Shown: positions 19,073 to 29,028, counted from the first letter of the stretch. The stretch is 64,000 nt of DNA from Bog-473 sp963843365 (GCA_963843365.1 CAWJKG010000003.1:124001-188000), one strand, 5' to 3'. Numbers and translations are program-made. Notes: generated by a model from the sequence alone, not told the origin.

Positions 19073-20476
19073 ATGACGGACCCCGCGTCCACTCTCTCTT
19101 CCCGGGCCACGCTGCGCCGGGCCATGGGACTGCGCACCGTCGTCACCACGTCGACCGGCCTGGCGTTCGCCGCGCTGGAGTATCTGGCTGCGGCGGGGCT
19201 CGTGGTCTACGTGGCGGGTGACTCCGCCTGGATCCCCATCGTCGTGGCGGGAGGCCTCGCCCTCCTCGCCTACGGCTTCTTCGGCGAGCTGAACGGGATG
19301 TTCCCGACGGCGGCCGCCATCCGGCTCTACATGAAGCGGTCCATGGACGACCGTGTGGCCTTGACCATCACCTTCACCTATCTCACGACGATCGTGCTCG
19401 TGATCGCGTCCGACGCGTTCATCGTCGGCAGCGCGTTGGCGCACACGTTCGGGGAGCCCGCCTGGGTCGCGGGCCTCTGGATCGTCGGGCTCCTGTGCAT
19501 CGCGGTGGTGACGAACCTGCGGGGGATCACCGTCGCCGGCCTGCTGCAGGACCTGGCCACCAGCATCGTCATCACCGCGACGCTCGTCGTCGGCATCCTG
19601 GCGCTGGTGCGCAGCGGGCAGTCCCTGCACACGCCTTTTCAGCCCCTGCACGGGCATCATCCCACCGACTTCCTCCAGGCGGTCGCGCTCGGCGTGTTCC
19701 TCTATAGCGCCTTCGAATGGGTGACCACGAACGCGGAGGAGGTGCGCAAACCCTCCTCCATCAACCGGGGCATGCTCATCGCCATCGGGATCCTCTGCGT
19801 CGTGTGTGCCGTGGCCACCGTCGCCATGAGCCACACGCTCTCCCACCACGAGCTGACGTCGGCCTACCCCCAGCTCTACCTCGGCATCGCCGCGCTCGGC
19901 CACGCCGGTCTCTGGGTCATGGCGGGCGTCACCGCGGTGACCGCGCTCAACACCTTCAACGGAGGCTTCATCACCGCCTCGCGCTTCATCTACGGCACCG
20001 CCCGCGAGGGTTCGCTGCCGCGTCAACTGGCGCAGCTGAACGCGCGCGCCGTCCCCTGGGTGCCGGTGGTGGCCCTGGGTGTGGTCTCGGCCGTGGTCGC
20101 GCTCGTGGTGGCGGTCACGCACGGGTGGCAGGTGCTCGTGGCGGTGGGGGCCGCGCTCGAGGGGATGATCTACGCCGTTGCCGGCCTGTGCACCGTGCGC
20201 CTGCGATCCCGCGCCGCAGACCTGCCCCGACCCTTCCGCGTCCGGGGGCTCCGCCTCCTCGGTCCGCTCGGCATCGCCGTCTTCGCCGTCCTGTCCCTGC
20301 TGGCGTCCGTCTCGGTCCAGGACCGGTTCGATCCCGTTCCGCTCGTCATCATCCTCGTGGCCGCTGCGCTCAGCGCGTACTACGTGTTGCGGATCCTCCC
20401 GGGCATGAGGGAACGGGAGGCGGCGCGTCGCGCCGCCCGTCCCCGCCGCCGGCCGGAGCGGGGTGCACCCGTCTAA
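19073..20476 (+). CDS. APC-family amino acid/polyamine permease
   Basis: 467-residue membrane protein with about twelve hydrophobic helices and no signal peptide. TTSTGLAFAALEYLAAAGLV and the long helices AWIPIVVAGGLALLAYGFFGELNGMFP and IAVVTNLRGITVAGLLQDL fit the APC superfamily. The C-terminal ~20 residues are Arg-rich (REREAARRAARPRRRPERG). It follows the SCP2 gene by 13 bases and probably shares its transcript. The substrate is likely an amino acid or amine, in keeping with the amine oxidase upstream. Its stop overlaps that of ddl on the other strand. Confidence 0.82.
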   Translation: MTDPASTLSSRATLRRAMGLRTVVTTSTGLAFAALEYLAAAGLVVYVAGDSAWIPIVVAGGLALLAYGFFGELNGMFPTAAAIRLYMKRSMDDRVALTITFTYLTTIVLVIASDAFIVGSALAHTFGEPAWVAGLWIVGLLCIAVVTNLRGITVAGLLQDLATSIVITATLVVGILALVRSGQSLHTPFQPLHGHHPTDFLQAVALGVFLYSAFEWVTTNAEEVRKPSSINRGMLIAIGILCVVCAVATVAMSHTLSHHELTSAYPQLYLGIAALGHAGLWVMAGVTAVTALNTFNGGFITASRFIYGTAREGSLPRQLAQLNARAVPWVPVVALGVVSAVVALVVAVTHGWQVLVAVGAALEGMIYAVAGLCTVRLRSRAADLPRPFRVRGLRLLGPLGIAVFAVLSLLASVSVQDRFDPVPLVIILVAAALSAYYVLRILPGMREREAARRAARPRRRPERGAPV

Positions 20477-21546
20477 AGGACGCGGTGGGTGCGGAGCGCA
20501 CCGCGCCGGATCGACCGGGACCGGGCCAGCTGCACCAGCTCCTCGACGACCGACTGGAATGGCACCCCCTCGGCCTCCCACAGCATGGGGAACATGGAGA
20601 TGGGGGTGAACCCGGGCATGGTGTTGACCTCATTGATGACGATCTCGTCGTCGGCGCGCAGGAAGACGTCGATGCGAGCCAGTCCCTCCACGCGCAGCGC
20701 CCGGTAGGCCGCAACGGTGAGGTCCTGCGCCCGCACCAGCTGATCGTCCCGCAAGTCGGTTGGCGCCACGGTTTCGGCCACTCCCAGGACGTACTTGTCG
20801 TCGTAGTCGTAGAACTCCCGGCTGGCGATGATCTCGCCGGCACGGGACACCCGCACGTCCTCGTTCCCCAGCAACGCGAGCTCGAGCTCGCGACCGGCCA
20901 CGAACTCCTCGAGGATCACGTGGTCGTCGAACTCGAAGGCGGAGAGGACGGCATCGCCCAGCGCCGCCGCGTCGGCTGCCTTCGTGACCCCGATGGAGGA
21001 CCCCAGATTGGCGGGCTTGACGAAGATCGGCAGACCCAACGACTCGACCGCCTCCTCCATCGCCTCCACCGACCACGCGGCGCGGGTGACCAGGCGCCAC
21101 GCCGCGACGGGGAGGCCGTGGTCCCGCAGGATCGACTTGGCGATGCCCTTGTCCATGCAGATGGCGGACGCGAGCACACCCGCGCCCACGTAGGGCAGAC
21201 CCAGCGTCTCGAGGTGCCCCTGCAGCACGCCGTCTTCGCCGAAGGGCCCGTGCAATGCCGGGAACACGACCGTGTCGGGAGGCAGTGCGTGGCCGAGGTG
21301 GGGAAGTTCCGTCGCGGGATCCTGGCGGATGAGGTCGTCGGGGGAGACGAGTGCATCCACGTCGGCCACGTCGTGTAGGACCCGGTTGGCGTCGACCCAC
21401 TGCTTGTCGTGGGTCAGTCCGATGACCTTGACCGTGAACCCGCCGTGCAGCGCAGTGACGACGATCCGACGCGCCGAGATACACGACACCTCGTGTTCGG
21501 CGGACGGACCTCCGTAGACGACAGCGAGCACTCCCGGACCAGGCAT
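20473..21546 (-). CDS. ddl: D-alanine--D-alanine ligase
   Basis: 357-residue ATP-grasp enzyme that joins two D-alanines for peptidoglycan precursor synthesis. Motifs: VVYGGPSAEHEVSCIS at the N-terminus, FPALHGPFGEDGVLQGHLE, PYVGAGVLASAICMDKGIAK, FVKPANLGSSIGVTKA (nucleotide-binding loop), ILEEFVAGRELELALLGNE and the Mg-binding INEVNTMPGFTPISMFP. This is the normal Ddl size and order. It is divergently arranged with murF, 36 bases apart; MurF uses the Ddl product, so shared control from the short intergenic region is likely. Confidence 0.95.
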   Translation of the reverse strand: MPGPGVLAVVYGGPSAEHEVSCISARRIVVTALHGGFTVKVIGLTHDKQWVDANRVLHDVADVDALVSPDDLIRQDPATELPHLGHALPPDTVVFPALHGPFGEDGVLQGHLETLGLPYVGAGVLASAICMDKGIAKSILRDHGLPVAAWRLVTRAAWSVEAMEEAVESLGLPIFVKPANLGSSIGVTKAADAAALGDAVLSAFEFDDHVILEEFVAGRELELALLGNEDVRVSRAGEIIASREFYDYDDKYVLGVAETVAPTDLRDDQLVRAQDLTVAAYRALRVEGLARIDVFLRADDEIVINEVNTMPGFTPISMFPMLWEAEGVPFQSVVEELVQLARSRSIRRGALRTHRVL

Positions 21547-21582
21547 CGACCGAGGCTATACAATCGGCTCAGAGCGTGATGC
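21547..21582. promoter_or_regulatory. Short divergent ddl-murF control region
   Basis: Only 36 bases separate the ddl and murF start codons. The segment is relatively AT-rich for this genome (GGCTATACAATCGGC), giving TATACA on the plus strand as a candidate -10 for murF. The promoters or leaders must overlap coding DNA or each other. Confidence 0.4.
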
Positions 21583-22900
21583 GTGCGATTCTCCACTTCT
21601 GAGCTCACGGCCTGGCTGGGCGCGGACCAAGCCGGTCCCGATGTCGACGTCAGCGGGGTGAGCATCGACACCAGGACGGCGGTCCCCGGTCAGCTCTACG
21701 TGCCGATCGTCGCCGAGCGCGACGGGCATGACTTCATCGGCGCCGCGCTCGAGCACGGCGCGCCCGCCTACCTCACGCAGCGCGAGCCCATGGGCGCCAC
21801 CGCGATCGTCGTCGCTGACACCGCCGCGTCGTTGCTCCGGCTGGGGCAACTGGCGCGCCAGCGCGTCGGTGGAGGGGTGGTCGGCGTCACGGGATCGGTG
21901 GGGAAGACGACGACCAAGGACCTGCTCCGGAGTTGCCTGGGGTCGTCCTTCCGGGTGTCCGCCAGCGAGCGATCCTTCAACAACGAGCTGGGACTGCCGC
22001 TCACGCTGCTCAATTCGCCCGATGACGTCGAGTGGGTCGTTCTCGAGATGGGGGCCCGTGGCGCGGGTCATATCGCGCGGCTGGCCGCCATCGGCCGGCC
22101 CGACGTCGGCATCGTCACGAGCGTCGCCATGGCGCACGTCGAGTTCTTCGGTGATCTCGAGGGCGTCGCCCGGGCGAAGAGCGAGCTGGTCACCGCGCTG
22201 CCGTCGACCGGTCTCGCCGTGCTGAACTTCGATGACCCGCTCGTTGCCCGCATGGCGGTGGTGAGCCCCTGCCCGATCCTGAGCTACGCCGTGGAGGCCG
22301 CGGCGGACGTGCGCGCCGAGCGGGTGATCCTCGACGACGACCTGCGCCCGCGGTTCACCCTGTCGAGCCCGTGGGGCGCGGGTGAGGTCCGGCTCGCCGT
22401 CCACGGGATCCAACAGGTCCCCAACGCGCTGGCCGCCGCCGCCGCGGCGTTGTGGTGCGGCTCGCCCCTCGAGGGCATAGTGGACGCGTTGGCGCGCGGC
22501 GACAGGGTCACCGCTGCGCATGGAGGTGCGACGGGTCGCCGGCGGCCCCCTGCTGGTGGTCGACTGCTACAACGCCAATCCGGCCTCGACCGAGGCGGCA
22601 CTGCGGTCGGTGGCGGCTGTGCCCGGCCGGCGCAAGGTGGCACTGCTGGGGCTGATGGCGGAGTTGGGCTCCGAGACCGAAGCGGAGCACGAACGGGCGG
22701 CCCGCCTGGCGGCGGAGCTCGGGATCGAGGTGGTCGGCTACCAGACCGAGCTCTATGGCGCGACGCATGTCACGACGGTGGACGACGCGGTGGCGCTCCT
22801 GCGCACGCTTGGTCCGACCGACGTCGCGCTCGTCAAGGGGAGTCGGGTGGCCCGCTTGGAGGACGTCGTGCTCCAGCACGCCGAGGCGATGGGAATCTAA
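21583..22900 (+). CDS. murF: UDP-N-acetylmuramoyl-tripeptide--D-alanyl-D-alanine ligase; frameshift near 22510
   Basis: Mur ligase that attaches D-Ala-D-Ala to the UDP-MurNAc-tripeptide, about 439 residues from GTG 21583. N-terminal uridine-binding region has VSIDTRTAVPGQLYVPI; the ATP site is VVGVTGSVGKTTTKDLL; central signatures are ASERSFNNELGLPLTLL and VLEMGARGAGHIARL. The C-terminal domain (LLVVDCYNANPASTEAALRS) is in another frame: the break lies near 22510, where removal of one G between VT and LRMEVRRV restores the expected sequence. The end shares the CTAA tetramer with the stop of the convergent LysM-BTAD gene. Confidence 0.92.
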
Positions 22901-25359
22901 GTCGAGGGCTCCGGCGTGGGAGGGCCGTCCGGGCCGCCCGCCGGAGCCAGACCGACGAGGACGCGCCGGGAAAGCTCGCCGTAGAGGGACTCCGTCCGGG
23001 CCGACGGCGTCGCACCCGGGTCGAGCGCGTCGATCCGCCGTTGGCAGTCCCGCCATTCCAGGCGGAGCCGATCGGCATCGCCTTCGAGCGCAGCCACTTC
23101 CATGGCCGATCGCGAGAGGGCCTCGCTGTAGGGCTCGACGAGGCGGGCCTGCTCGAGGCCCCAGCGGGCGAGCTCGAAGTGGCCGGCCTTCGATGCCAGC
23201 GTGGCCATGGCGCAGGCCGCGTCGACGAGCCCGGCCGCGACGCGGCCGCCGTGCCCTTCCGCCTCCCACCAGGCGTAGCCCGCCAGGGCGTTGGCCAACG
23301 GCTCGCCCTCGACGAGGGACAGCGCGGCCCGGAAATAGGCGATCGCCGCCGCGGGGTCCGACTGCGCCTTCGCCTCCGCGGCACAGGGCCAGCGCGCGCT
23401 GGACGTCGACGGTCACCTGTGGGGAGAGCTGGTAGAGCCCGTGGCGTGTCCCGGCCGGAAAGAGCGCCTCGCCCTCGGCGTCCGCGCCCATGGCGCGCCG
23501 GGCGGCGTACGCGGTGTTGAAGAGGGTCTTGGCCGCGGCATCGGCGTCGGACGAGCCGAGCACCCGGGTCCGCAGTCGATCGCTCGTGATGACGTCCGGG
23601 TGATGGAGCGCCAGGTAGGCCACGAGCTCCACCGCCCGACGGGCTCTGTTCGCGGGCAGGTCCTCCTGGAGTCCCTCCAGCCGGGGCGTCATGGTGAGCA
23701 GGCGGACGTCGACGGTTCCCGGCGAGAGCGCGTGCGGCCCCCGCATGGCCCGACCCGTGTCGCGGGGCGGCGTCGAGTCGTGCTGCGGGTCCGATCGGGC
23801 GGGCGCCGCCACGAGCTCCTCCACCGCGGCTGCGGTCTCGGCCGATTGGAGATGCGGGCGGACGACGAGACCCATCGGATGCAGCGTGGCGCCGTGGCGG
23901 TCGACCAGGACGGTCAGGTCGGTCGCCACCACCGGCTGCATCGTGACCACCGTGCAGTGGGCCGCGACGCGTGGCGGGAGCGCAGTCGGGTCCCCGACGA
24001 AGAGCACGTGGCGCGGCATGAACCGGGCGGGGTCGGCCTCGGCGTGCAGCGCCGGGTCGTGGGGATCCTCGGTCACGTGGATCGTGTCCGCCCAGGCCCA
24101 CGACGTGACGGCACTGCGGGCGGCGCGCCACAAGGCTGGAGCCGCCTCCCCGAGCAGCGGCAACACGTCTCCTGGTCCGAGGGAGATGAGCCAGGTTCCC
24201 TCGGCATCGTCACCGACGGGAAAGACCAGCGGGAGGTGGGGCAGCGCCGGGTCGTGTTCGCCGAGTGCCTGGTGACCGATGTGCCACGCCGCCCCGTCCC
24301 GTGCAGCCTCGAACCCACGGGGAGGTTGCTCCCGCACCGTCTCCGCGAGGTGGAAGGTGACACCGGAGGGCGACACACACACAGCCCGCACGCGTGGCGT
24401 CGCCGTCCGGGTCCGGAGCTCTTGGCCGAGAAGACAGTTGGCGGCCTCGAAGGAGCGGAGCGACGGGACATCGGCGAACCGCTCCAGCAACGCGGCCGCG
24501 TCCACCGCCGCGGCCGAGGTCGCCCGGACCGGGAGAGGGTCGCCCTCGAAGCGGTCGCCCAATCGGCGCTGCCGCCGGGCGCGGCGGGCGAGCGCGGCGC
24601 AGGCCACGGAACCCAGGCCGAGGGCGATCAATTCGGGCAGATGTTCCGGCTGTCCCGGCTGTCCCGGCTGTCCCGGCTGTCCGGCGCTTTCGTCGCCGGC
24701 CCGGCGGGCGTCGTCGGGGAGCCGGAGGTGCCACCCGGCCCGCAACTGGTCGGGGTCCACGAAGCGCGCGCCGTCGCCGACGTCGCGGCCGAAGTTGAGG
24801 GCCGCCAGGGTCGTCCAATCGCCTCCGTCGCCGAGCAGCTCCTCGGCGATGCCCCACAGCGTGTCGCCCGGTTGCACCGCATACTCGGGAGCCACCACGT
24901 GCGAACGTGCCGGAGTCCGAGCCGGGGGAGCCGGGGCGGAGAGGGCTGTCGCCACGCCGGCGACGGCCGGCGCGCTCGGCACCGGCGGATGCGGCCAGCG
25001 ACAGGGGCGTCCCGACGCTGGCCAGAGCGAGGACCCCGAACGCGATGCGGGCGGCCACCCGGTCGAGCACCGAGGAGCCCTGGCGCGTGGCCACGTCACC
25101 ACTGCGCACGCGGCCGACGACGGCCCGCACGAGCTGGGCGCAACAGGCCACCCAGGCGACCCAGGCGGCCAGGACGAGCACGCACAGGAGATCACGGGGA
25201 AGCGGACGCCATGCATGTCCGAGGCCGCCCGCCAGCGGGTTGCCCACCACCAGGAGGAGGACGGCCGGCACGGCCGTGAAGGCCAGCAGGGCGGCGCAGG
25301 CCGCGCCCAGAATGTCGAGGGCCCGCTGCGGACCGGCCGCGCCGGGGCGCGCTAGCCAC
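22897..25359 (-). CDS. Membrane-anchored LysM and BTAD (SARP-like) domain protein; three probable frameshifts
   Basis: About 820 residues when three single-base breaks (near 25345, 24985 and 23387) are bridged. The N-terminus has two hydrophobic helices (ILGAACAALLAFTAVPAVLLLVVG and LCVLVLAAWVAWVACC). A LysM domain follows (YAVQPGDTLWGIAEELLGDG, with FVDPDQLRAGWHLRLP). Next comes a Pro/Gln linker (GQPGQPGQPGQPEH), a transmembrane-like GLGSVACAALARR, a long unknown middle region, a winged-helix-like segment (VELVAYLALHHPDVITSDRL), then a bacterial transcriptional activation TPR domain (BTAD; ALSLVEGEPLANALAGYAWW). GTG 25359 overlaps the stop of the upstream membrane-protein gene. Architecture recalls actinobacterial LysM-BTAD regulators; ligand and target genes are unknown. 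Confidence 0.78.
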
Positions 25360-26093
25360 CGGCGGGGCCGATGGTGATGGTGAAGGTCAGCGAGGCCGAC
25401 TCGGTCGTGGGCTCGCTGACGGTGGCCAGGCAACTTCCACTGGCGTCGGGCAGGGAGGCGGCCATGGCCGAGGTCCCACCCCCACTCTGGTCTCCGCTCG
25501 GGCAGGTCACCTCCAAGGAGAGGTACGTGCTCCCGGACCAGACGACCGAGACCTCCATGGCCCCGGTGCCCGTGAAACCGAACTTGCTGAATGACTGGAG
25601 CGGAGGGTTGAGATAGCCCTGGGTCTCCGTGCGGTCGGCGGGCACCGCGGCCACCGGGGTCGAACTGGTCGTCGTGGTCGGAGGGGGCACCGTGGTCGTG
25701 GTCATGCTCGGCGCCGTGGACGGCGTCGGGTTCCCCGTGTCCGGTGTCACCGTGACGCCGCGCGAGGCCGTGATCTCTGCCGCGCCGGGTGATGTCGCAG
25801 CCGTGGTCGTGGTCGTCGTCGCGGCGGCGGTAGGTGGTGGTGGTCACGGGCGGCGCCGTCGCACCCCGGTGCGGCGTGGGCGGGGAGACGTGGGCGGAAG
25901 CCTCGGCCGCGTGTGTCCCCCGCCGTGGTGCGGGGGGATTGCCGCCCGCGGTCGCCACGAGCAGCGCCATCAGGCCGAGGGTGACGGCGAGGATGACCCA
26001 CCAGTTGGGGCGGCCGCGAGCGACCCGCGCGCGCAGACCGTCTGTCGCATCGTGCTCACCGCCAAACACCGGCCCACGATACGCACGCGTCAC
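25352..26093 (-). CDS. Single-pass membrane protein with Pro/Thr-rich stalk; frameshift near 25835
   Basis: About 247 residues. The N-terminus is cytoplasmic (MTRAYRGPVFGGEHDATDGL), then one transmembrane helix (NWWVILAVTLGLMALLVATAGG), a Pro/Thr-rich extracellular stalk, and a C-terminal beta-rich domain (about 110 residues, FGFTGTGAMEVSVVWSGSTY with two cysteines). The frame breaks near 25835 in the stalk; the second frame continues AATSPGAAEITASRGV. I do not recognise the C-terminal domain. It ends inside the start of the LysM-BTAD gene, so the two are translationally coupled and probably act together at the membrane. Confidence 0.65.
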
Positions 26094-26111
26094 GCCTCCC
26101 GCACTCGGCGG

Positions 26112-26888
26112 TCAGGCGCACAGCCGGCGCTGCCCGCGGTCGCGCCGCGCGTAGAGCGCGCGCCGGTCCCGACCGGTGAGCGCGGCCAGCTCCGCGATCG
26201 AATAGCCGAGTACGTGCTGCGCGTACAGGACCTGGACCTCGTCGGCCCGCATGCCCTCCTGCTGCAGGTCGACGAGAATCCGCGCCAGCTCCTCGAGGTC
26301 GGTTTCGGGCCGGCTGGTGCGGGAACCCACGTTGCCGAACTCGGCACCGAGGGGCACGGTGCGGCCGACCAGGTCCTTGGTCCGGAAGAGCTGGCGTCGC
26401 AGGCGACAGCGGATCGCCGAGAGCAGATCGAGCACCGCGTAGGGCCGGTCCTGCCCTGCCCACTCGTGCAGGACGAGGCAGGCCGTCGAGAGGAGCTCGC
26501 CGAAGAATTCCTCTCCGTCACGCCACTCCCCGCCGCGCCCCCACTGCAGCTTCCCGGCCACGGTCACCAGACCCGGGATCAGGGCCTGCACCAGCATGCG
26601 GTGGAGCAACGGCTCGCGATCGGCCTCGCGCAGCATGACCCTGACCAGCCGGGCGGCCTCTTCGCGTTGGCGGCGGCCCTTGGCTCGGCGCATGTGCTCG
26701 ACGAGATCGCAGGGCGTGGGACAGGGCGGAGGAAGGTCGGCGGTCCCGACGACGAGAAGGGAGAGCCCCGCGTCGTGTGCGGCGACAGCCCGGAGGGAGC
26801 GCACGGCCGCGCGGGAGCGACCGAGCGACCTCCACTCCGCTGCCATCTGGTCGATGAGTGCGACGTGTGGTCGTGTGGTGGTGGGCAC
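26112..26888 (-). CDS. Hypothetical protein with C-terminal sigma-like helix-turn-helix
   Basis: 258 residues from GTG 26888; an ATG at 27005 is also open but would overlap the divergent gene at 26998. The centre (EFFGELLSTACLVLHEWAGQ, AVLDLLSAIRCRLRRQLFRT) is helical, and the C-terminus (QVLYAQHVLGYSIAELAALTGRDRRALYARRDRGQRRL) reads like region 4 of a sigma-70 factor or a related HTH. I infer a regulator rather than a true sigma factor, since no region 2 core-binding motif is clear. It lies 18 bases upstream of the membrane-anchor gene and likely heads this three-gene transcript. Confidence 0.6.
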   Translation of the reverse strand: MPTTTRPHVALIDQMAAEWRSLGRSRAAVRSLRAVAAHDAGLSLLVVGTADLPPPCPTPCDLVEHMRRAKGRRQREEAARLVRVMLREADREPLLHRMLVQALIPGLVTVAGKLQWGRGGEWRDGEEFFGELLSTACLVLHEWAGQDRPYAVLDLLSAIRCRLRRQLFRTKDLVGRTVPLGAEFGNVGSRTSRPETDLEELARILVDLQQEGMRADEVQVLYAQHVLGYSIAELAALTGRDRRALYARRDRGQRRLCA

Positions 26889-26997
26889 GGCGGGAGCGTC
26901 GCCCCGGGACCTCCCCCGATCGCTCCCACCACCGTGCCCGCCCTCCGGGATTCTCCGGAGCGCTGCAATGACCCTGGTCGGCGATAGTGTGCCGCCG

Positions 26998-27394
26998 ATG
27001 GACATCGACGAGTTCTACGAAGCGGACCCCCGCCGGCGGGCCTCGGCCGAGCTCGAGCTCGGCTCGGAGTGGCTGGGGAAGGACGGCGTCCAGCACGAGC
27101 TCAACTACGTGGAGGACACCGGGGAGCTCTACGTCCTGCGCGAGCCGGCGCCCCGTGTCGCGCGAAGACCCCTTCGGCGGCATCCACGTGTCCGACCCGG
27201 AGGGCTACGAGAACAGGATCACGGTGCACGTCATCGCCAGGATCCCCACCGTCGACGAGCTACACACGATCCTCGAGGGCTGGCCCGAGGCCATGCGCGA
27301 GCAGGGGGAGCAGGGCACCCACTGGCTCGGGCAGCGCCTGGTGGCGGCGGGAGTGGCCGTCGGCCCCACGGGCGACCCGATTTCGGACAGCTGA
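26998..27394 (+). CDS. Conserved hypothetical protein; frameshift near 27160
   Basis: Small acidic protein of about 131 residues from ATG 26998 (MDIDEFYEADPRRRASAELE, then SEWLGKDGVQHELNYVEDTG). The frame changes near 27160, after LREPAP, to VSREDPFGGIHVSDPEGYEN; one missing C in a C run explains it. The rest is ITVHVIARIPTVDELHTILEGW, with no membrane segment. I recognise the N-terminal pattern as a conserved actinobacterial protein of unknown function. It diverges from the sigma-like gene. Confidence 0.55.
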
Positions 27395-27426
27395 CCCGGG
27401 AGGCCGGAGGCCCCGAGGCCGGACGG

Positions 27427-28509
27427 TCAGCCCGAGGTCGGCGGCTCCAGGTCGAGCAGTTTGGCCAGGAACTGCGTGGCGATGTTGTCGACCGCCATGC
27501 CGGCGTCGCCCTCAATGTCCTCCCGGTCGAACACGAGGTCCGAGAGCCGGTACATGACCACGGCGAACCGGAATCCCGAGAAGATCTCGTAGTAGAAGAT
27601 GTCGCGCATGGGCCGGCCCATCAGCTCCGAATAGCGCTCGATGGTGTCCTCGTGGGACCCGAAGCCCGCCGGCCGGGGCATGCCGAGCCCCTCGGCGAAT
27701 TGCCGGTCGAAGTAGAGCCACCAGCCGAGATCCATCTCGGGTTGGGCCAGCGAGGCCATCTCCCAGTCCACGACGGCGGCGGCGTTGAAGTCGTCCCAGA
27801 TGATGTTGCCGATGCGGCTGTCGCCCCAACTCACGACGACGTCGCCGTCCTCGGCGGGCTTGTGGTCGACGAGCCACTGCCAGACCGACTCGAGTATCGG
27901 GACCTTCTCGCCCCTGGTGGCCCAGTCGAGGAAGGACCGGTAGTAGGAGAGCTGCTGGTCCATGCCGGGCGCGCCCCGGCTCGACATGCTGAGCCAGTCC
28001 AGCCCGGCGGCCCGCCAGTCGGTGCGGTGGACGGAGGCCAGCGCGTCGATACCGCTCCACCACATGCGCTCCTGCTGCTCGGGCGTGGCCTCGATCACCC
28101 ACCCCTCGATCGTGTAGGGGATGTTGTCGGAGGGCACCAGGCCCTCGACATGGTCCATGGAGAAGAAGGGGACACCGAAGTACTGGGGATCCTCCTCGTA
28201 CCACCCGAGGCGGGGGAGGGGGACGTCCGAGCCGCTGTCGGCCAGGGCGCGCATGGCCCGGTACTGCGTCGAGAACTCGGCGTCCAAGAAGAGCAGGTGC
28301 TTCGTCGGGGCGACGCGCACGACCAGGCGCTTCTCTTCCCCGCCGGCGGTGCGGGTGCGGCACAGGATCGTCTCGTTGGAGAAACCGTTCGAGCCGGGGG
28401 CCTGGACGTCGAAGACCTCGGGCCCGGTCCCGTCGGCGGCCTTGGTGGCCAACCAGCGCGAGAGGATGGATGCCACCTCGTCGGGATCACGAAGACTGAT
28501 GTCGGGCAT
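27427..28509 (-). CDS. Aminoglycoside phosphotransferase (APH)-fold kinase
   Basis: 360-residue small-molecule kinase-like protein. The N-lobe has PGSNGFSNETILCRT and RLVVRVAPTKHLLF (Lys-equivalent Arg/Val pattern); the catalytic loop is VVSWGDSRIGNIIWDD near residue 220, with Trp in the place of the usual His, then the Mg-binding VVDWEMASLAQPEMDLGWWL. Sequence style resembles ACAD10/11-type phosphotransferases in actinobacterial lipid metabolism rather than antibiotic resistance. The substrate is unknown. It is convergent with the small gene at 26998. Confidence 0.78.
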   Translation of the reverse strand: MPDISLRDPDEVASILSRWLATKAADGTGPEVFDVQAPGSNGFSNETILCRTRTAGGEEKRLVVRVAPTKHLLFLDAEFSTQYRAMRALADSGSDVPLPRLGWYEEDPQYFGVPFFSMDHVEGLVPSDNIPYTIEGWVIEATPEQQERMWWSGIDALASVHRTDWRAAGLDWLSMSSRGAPGMDQQLSYYRSFLDWATRGEKVPILESVWQWLVDHKPAEDGDVVVSWGDSRIGNIIWDDFNAAAVVDWEMASLAQPEMDLGWWLYFDRQFAEGLGMPRPAGFGSHEDTIERYSELMGRPMRDIFYYEIFSGFRFAVVMYRLSDLVFDREDIEGDAGMAVDNIATQFLAKLLDLEPPTSG

Positions 28510-28579
28510 GGGGCGGCACTCTACCGATCACGCGGCACCGCCGTGGAGTGGGCGGGGCGGCCCGATAGCGTCGCGCCGC

Positions 28580-28897
28580 GTGCGCATCGTGATCGACCTC
28601 TCCACCGGCGCCGTCGGGCTCCACGACCCTGACGAGTTCACACGCTTCGCCGCCGCGCTGAAGGGTGAGGGCGACCTGGGGCAGGTCGTCCGGGACTCGG
28701 GCCTGGGGCGCCTCGCCGCCGACGGCGCCCACGTCGTCGTCGACCCCGGCGCTGTGCGGACCCTGGCCGGGTCCGCGGTCGACGAGCGCTGGGAGGAAGG
28801 TTTCGCCGGCATGTCCGCGTACGCCGCCGGAAAGGGCTGGGTGGAACCCGATGGCGGCATCCTCGCCCATATCGAGAGGGACTCCGAGGCGGGCTGA
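28580..28897 (+). CDS. Hypothetical protein
   Basis: 105 residues from GTG 28580 (VRIVIDLSTGAVGLHDPDEF, then FTRFAAALKGEGDLGQVVRD and GAHVVVDPGAVRTLAGSAVD). It is soluble, with no recognised domain; the length and alternating pattern suggest a small alpha/beta protein. It diverges from the phosphotransferase gene with a 70-base gap. Confidence 0.55.
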   Translation: MRIVIDLSTGAVGLHDPDEFTRFAAALKGEGDLGQVVRDSGLGRLAADGAHVVVDPGAVRTLAGSAVDERWEEGFAGMSAYAAGKGWVEPDGGILAHIERDSEAG

Positions 28898-29028
28898 CCC
28901 CGACGGACGGCCGGGACCTGTTCCGGGGGCGGGACTGTCGTGGCCCGGCCGGGCGCCGCTACCCTGGAGGCGCTGGCCGGCCCGTCCGGCGGTGGGGGTC
29001 CGCCCCCTGAGATCCCTGGGAGGGACGC

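Noticed and set aside
24645..24683. Tandem 9-base repeat (CCGGCTGTC type) as a possible CRISPR or VNTR
   Set aside because: It lies in frame and encodes the GQPGQPGQP linker of the LysM-BTAD protein; there are no spacers.
27427..28509. Antibiotic-resistance aminoglycoside kinase
   Set aside because: The APH fold is present, but the Trp in the catalytic loop and the overall style fit general actinobacterial phosphotransferases; no resistance context is seen.
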